Origin: Alphaproteobacteria bacterium
GTDB taxonomy: Bacteria; Pseudomonadota; Alphaproteobacteria; Rickettsiales; UBA1997
Direction of reading: 5' to 3'
Assembly: GCA_021151765.1 (NCBI GenBank)
Contig: JAGKWR010000007.1
Span: 1 to 64,000, forward strand
Length of the DNA stretch: 64,000 nucleotides
Shown: one piece after another, positions 61,210 to 64,000 of the stretch
Layout: every line of letters begins with the position of its first letter
Position numbering within the stretch: position 1 is the stretch's first letter
Made by a program: the position numbers and the translations under genes
The notes under the pieces: generated by a model
Databases searched by the model: none
Seen by the model: the letters and a program-made list of their open reading frames with translations, nothing else
Told to the model about the DNA's origin: nothing

Positions 61210-61390
61210 GATATTTTTTTTAAAACTTTTAAGTGTAATTTTTATTAATTTTTACAACCTGTAATTGTTAATAGAAGATTAATTTTTGTCAAAATTGTAA
61301 TTTAGTAAAACCATTTAGAAAAACTCATAAACACAGAATACCAAGCATTTTGCGCGATCAATTTAACAACTAATTTTAATCCAAAATTTT
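61210..61390. other. Divergent intergenic region
   Basis: The 181-bp A/T-rich spacer lies between the minus-strand membrane protein gene and the plus-strand glutathione peroxidase gene. It should hold both promoters, but I could not pick a -35/-10 pair with confidence. No inverted repeat stands out. Confidence 0.4.
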
Positions 61391-61972
61391 ATGAAAATTA
61401 CTCGCCTCTTTATTTCTTTATCCGCTCTTCTTTTTACTTTTTCTATACAGCAAGTTTTGGCAGCACCAAGCTCTGGTTCAAACGCGCAAAGTAGCGTAAA
61501 AAATGCTTACCAATTCTCTCTAAAAAGTGCTGACTCGAAAGATATCAACCTCGCCGATTATCGCGGTAAAGTAATTTTAGTGGTTAATACCGCATCAAAA
61601 TGTGGTTTCACGCCGCAATACAAATCACTGCAGCAACTTTACACAAAATATCAAAAACGTGGACTTGTAATAATCGGGGTGCCTTCCAATGATTTCGGCA
61701 GCCAAGAATTAGCTAACGAAACTGCGGTTCAAGAATTCACGCAGAAAGAATTTAAAATCACTTTCCCACTCACAAAAATCACTAAAGTTAGCGGTGACAA
61801 AGCTGATCCATTCTACATTTGGGCCAATCAGCAAGCAGGATTTTTAGGCTCACCAAAATGGAATTTTCACAAATATTTAATCGACAAAAATGGCAACTTC
61901 GCTGGCTGGTTTTCTTCAACAACCGACCCAATGTCAGATTCAGTAACTCAAAAAATTGAATCGTTACTTTAG
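61391..61972 (+). CDS. Glutathione peroxidase-like thiol peroxidase, exported
   Basis: The 193-residue protein has a signal peptide (about 1-25, ending VLAAPSS), so it acts in the periplasm. The peroxidatic cysteine lies in NTASKCGFTPQYKSLQQLY (about 72). The glutamine in GVPSNDFGSQE and the tryptophan in KWNFHKYLIDKNG complete the catalytic set. It uses cysteine, not selenocysteine. Such enzymes reduce peroxides, usually with thioredoxin-like donors. It is a single-gene unit followed by a hairpin. Confidence 0.92.
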   Translation: MKITRLFISLSALLFTFSIQQVLAAPSSGSNAQSSVKNAYQFSLKSADSKDINLADYRGKVILVVNTASKCGFTPQYKSLQQLYTKYQKRGLVIIGVPSNDFGSQELANETAVQEFTQKEFKITFPLTKITKVSGDKADPFYIWANQQAGFLGSPKWNFHKYLIDKNGNFAGWFSSTTDPMSDSVTQKIESLL

Positions 61973-62029
61973 GTTAAAAATTCTGATCAGAATCAATCAT
62001 AGCTTAGTTAGAAATCGCAAAAACAAAAA

Positions 62030-62074
62030 AAGGGATGAGGGGGGATGAGGCATTATACAAAATACCTCATCCCT
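62030..62074. terminator. Terminator with duplicated left arm
   Basis: The right arm CCTCATCCCTT (62064-62074) can pair with either of two consecutive left arms: AGGGATGAGG ending at 62040, or GGGATGAGG ending at 62050. It lies between convergent gpx and argG, 32 bp before the argG stop. An A-run precedes it and TTT follows, so it may terminate both genes. Confidence 0.7.
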
Positions 62075-62105
62075 TTATCGAATAACAATTTTATCGCTAT
62101 AACGA

Positions 62106-63341
62106 CTATTTCAATCTACCGCCAATTCTAAGTCTCAAAGCGTTTAACTTGATGAAACCAGCCGCATCTTTTTGATCGTAAACTGCATCTTCTTCGAAAG
62201 TTACGTGAGCTTCAGAATACAAGCTTTTCGGCGATTTACGCGCCACAACTGAAGCTGAACCTTTGTACAATTTCAAAGTTACAGTTCCTTCAACATTTTC
62301 TTGCGATTTGTCGATCAAAGCTTGCAACATTTCACGCTCTGGCGAGAACCAGAAACCATTGTAAATCAAGCTAGCATATTTTGGCATCAACTCGTCTTTC
62401 AAGTGAGCGGCTTCGCGATCCAAAGTGATTGATTCAATCGCACGGTGAGCTACAAGCAAAATTGTTCCACCCGGAGTTTCATAAACACCGCGAGATTTCA
62501 TACCAACGAAACGATTTTCAACCAAGTCTAAACGGCCAATTCCGTTAGCGCCGCCAAGTTCATTCAATTTAGTTAGAATTTCGTGTGGCTTCATTTTTAC
62601 GCCATCGATTGCAATTGGATCGCCGTTTTTAAATTCAATTTCGATGATGGTTGGCGTGTTTGGAGCTTCTTCAGGGCTTACTGTGCGCTGATAAACATAT
62701 TCTGGCGCAGCTTGAGATGGATCTTCCAAAACTTTACCTTCACTTGAAGTGTGAAGCAAGTTGGCATCAACTGAATAAGGCGCTTCACCGCGTTTATCTT
62801 TGGCAACAGGAATTTGATTTTTTTCAGCGTAATCAATCAATTTTGTGCGCGAATTTAAATCCCACTCTCTCCATGGCGCGATGATTTTGATGTCTGGTTT
62901 GTTGGCATAGTAAGAAAGTTCAAAACGAACTTGGTCATTTCCTTTACCAGTTGCACCGTGAGCTACTGCGTCAGCACCAACCATTTTAGCAATTTCGATT
63001 TGACGTTTTGCAATCAAAGGACGGGCAATTGAAGTTCCAAGCAAGTAAACACCTTCATAAACTGTGTTAGCGCGGAACATTGGAAAAACATAATCACGCA
63101 CAAATTCTTCACGCAAATCTTCGATGAAAATTTCTTTCACACCAAGTTTTTTGGCTTTTTCGCGAGCTGGTTCTAACTCTTCACCTTGGCCTAAATCAGC
63201 AGTGAAAGTAACAACTTCGCAGCCGTAATTTTCTTGTAACCATTTTAAGATAACTGAAGTATCAAGCCCGCCAGAGTAAGCGAGAACAACTTTTTTAACG
63301 CCAGTTTTTGGCGCAGAGTTTTCAGAAAGATTGTTTGTCAT
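62106..63341 (-). CDS. argG: Argininosuccinate synthase
   Basis: ArgG joins citrulline and aspartate to argininosuccinate with ATP. I start it at the ATG at 63339-63341 (411 residues, MTNNLSENSAPKTG), because the 24 residues of the longer frame are not family-like. The PP-loop is VVLAYSGGLDTSVILKWL (about 17-34), the citrulline/aspartate site is AHGATGKGNDQVRFEL (about 125-140), and SVDANLLHTSSEGK is at about 190. It is complete. argB lies 5 kb away; argH is not in the window. Confidence 0.96.
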   Translation of the reverse strand: MTNNLSENSAPKTGVKKVVLAYSGGLDTSVILKWLQENYGCEVVTFTADLGQGEELEPAREKAKKLGVKEIFIEDLREEFVRDYVFPMFRANTVYEGVYLLGTSIARPLIAKRQIEIAKMVGADAVAHGATGKGNDQVRFELSYYANKPDIKIIAPWREWDLNSRTKLIDYAEKNQIPVAKDKRGEAPYSVDANLLHTSSEGKVLEDPSQAAPEYVYQRTVSPEEAPNTPTIIEIEFKNGDPIAIDGVKMKPHEILTKLNELGGANGIGRLDLVENRFVGMKSRGVYETPGGTILLVAHRAIESITLDREAAHLKDELMPKYASLIYNGFWFSPEREMLQALIDKSQENVEGTVTLKLYKGSASVVARKSPKSLYSEAHVTFEEDAVYDQKDAAGFIKLNALRLRIGGRLK

Positions 63342-63533
63342 TGAAAGATTTTGATTAATTAATAAATTGATCTGCGATATTGAATAATGCCTTGAGGCCG
63401 CATCTGTAGCCATTTCAGGCTGCTATTCTCAAACAACAATAAATAAAATGCAAACAAAGAAATTTCTTGCTTTGCATTGTCACTACAACTTTCTTCAAAA
63501 CATAATTTATCTAAAATAAGCTCATTCGAATCA

Positions 63534-64000
63534 ATGAAGAAAAAAAACTCAAAACTTATAAAGTTTTTACGTAAATATTTGGTTTTACCGACCAAAATTT
63601 TACGCATTGCCATCTTTGATACAGTAAAGCAAGATGGCATTGAACACGCTGGATATTTAGCTTTTTTAAGCATTTTATGCCTCTTTCCGTTTTTGATTTT
63701 TTTGGTCACGATCATCGGTCTAGTTGGTGAATCACAAGCCGGTGCTCATGGTGTACAATATTTGCTTGATATTGTCCCAAAGCAAGCTGCAGAAGCACTA
63801 GCGCCAAGAATTCATGAGATTACTTCTGGTCCACCGCAATCATTTTTAACTATCGCTATTATCGGCGTAATTTGGACTGCTTCATCATCAGTTGAAGGCT
63901 GCCGTACAATTTTAAATCGCGCTTACCGCATACATTTTCCGCCACCTTATTTATGGCGTCGTATGATCAGTATTTTTGAATTTTTCGTAATTATTTTCGT
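63534..64000 (+). CDS. YihY/BrkB family membrane protein (3' end outside window)
   Basis: The frame opens at the ATG at 63534 and stays open to the window end (155 residues). The basic N-terminus (MKKKNSKLIKFLRKY) is followed by the family's first amphipathic and transmembrane block, IEHAGYLAFLSILCLFPFLIFLVTIIG. Then comes a second segment, LTIAIIGVIWTASSSVEGCRTILNRAY, typical of the YihY/BrkB (formerly RNase BN) family. The function is uncertain (possibly a transporter). It is divergent from argG. Confidence 0.85.
   Translation, partial: MKKKNSKLIKFLRKYLVLPTKILRIAIFDTVKQDGIEHAGYLAFLSILCLFPFLIFLVTIIGLVGESQAGAHGVQYLLDIVPKQAAEALAPRIHEITSGPPQSFLTIAIIGVIWTASSSVEGCRTILNRAYRIHFPPPYLWRRMISIFEFFVIIF

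Noticed and set aside
63342..63413. 24-residue N-terminal extension of argG
   Set aside because: The extra residues do not resemble argininosuccinate synthases. The ATG at 63341 gives a standard start close to the PP-loop.
63359..63715. Minus-strand 118-residue frame upstream of argG
   Set aside because: It runs antisense through the start of the BrkB/YihY gene, which has clear family features, and has none itself.
1..64000. CRISPR array, rRNA or tRNA genes
   Set aside because: No regularly spaced identical repeats and no recognisable tRNA or rRNA segments were seen in any gap; most gaps are under 200 bp and hold hairpins only.

Overview
The window is a low-GC (roughly mid-30s percent by eye), gene-dense bacterial chromosome segment that looks alphaproteobacterial and most like a Rickettsiales-type lineage. 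The reasons are a lone VirD4 coupling ATPase, a long-form isocitrate dehydrogenase, a SinR-like XRE regulator, ankyrin-repeat proteins, an argS-SPOR gene pair, MlaA/MlaC and short or overlapping intergenic spaces. The lineage call is inference from gene content. Unlike most obligate intracellular Rickettsiales, this genome carries amino-acid, aromatic and biotin biosynthesis genes (argB, argG, hisF, tyrA, aroE, bioC, bioD), MEP-pathway ispG and a cbb3 oxidase, so a less reduced or extracellular member fits better than Rickettsia itself.

Region 1-4.4 kb is accessory. A two-gene module (membrane-anchored coiled-coil gene, then ankyrin-repeat gene) is present twice in tandem on the minus strand. 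The copies are separated by a truncated tyrosine recombinase, and each is preceded by an almost identical ~180 bp repeat. The complete ankyrin protein ends in C-V-I-S, a eukaryotic CaaX prenylation box. The upstream coiled-coil copy carries a nonsense codon. The second repeat copy abuts a DUF3750 gene that appears to have lost its native N-terminus. A 41-bp-arm palindrome follows.

Region 4.5-11.2 kb (minus): two GNAT acetyltransferases, secA, murA and pepA. Region 11.2-17.8 kb (plus): a TauE/SafE-like protein, ccoNOQP, a 2OG-Fe(II) oxygenase, holB and anmK. Region 17.7-23.2 kb holds an alpha/beta hydrolase overlapping anmK tail to tail, a small conserved protein, pgk, a SurA-like chaperone with the CtpA protease, and a small lipoprotein with PIN motif. 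Region 23.3-28.1 kb (plus): tyrA, ispG, bioC, a TPR protein, mlaA and mlaC.

Region 28.1-43.9 kb: msbA with a coupled 43-residue ORF, argS, a SPOR protein, a HIT-SdhE fusion, recN, virD4, aroE, a LapA-like protein, nusA, infB, cytochrome b561 and hisF. Region 44-50.1 kb (minus): two paralogous giant membrane proteins, lnt and an XRE regulator in one overlapping operon. Region 50.2-64 kb: icd, an MscS channel, rfbC/rfbD and two glycosyltransferases (surface polysaccharide), argB, bioD, gspF, def, purN, a small membrane protein, a periplasmic glutathione peroxidase, argG and the start of a BrkB/YihY gene. Many intergenic gaps contain long imperfect hairpins. I found no rRNA, tRNA, CRISPR or intact IS element, and no gene-free stretch longer than 300 bases.
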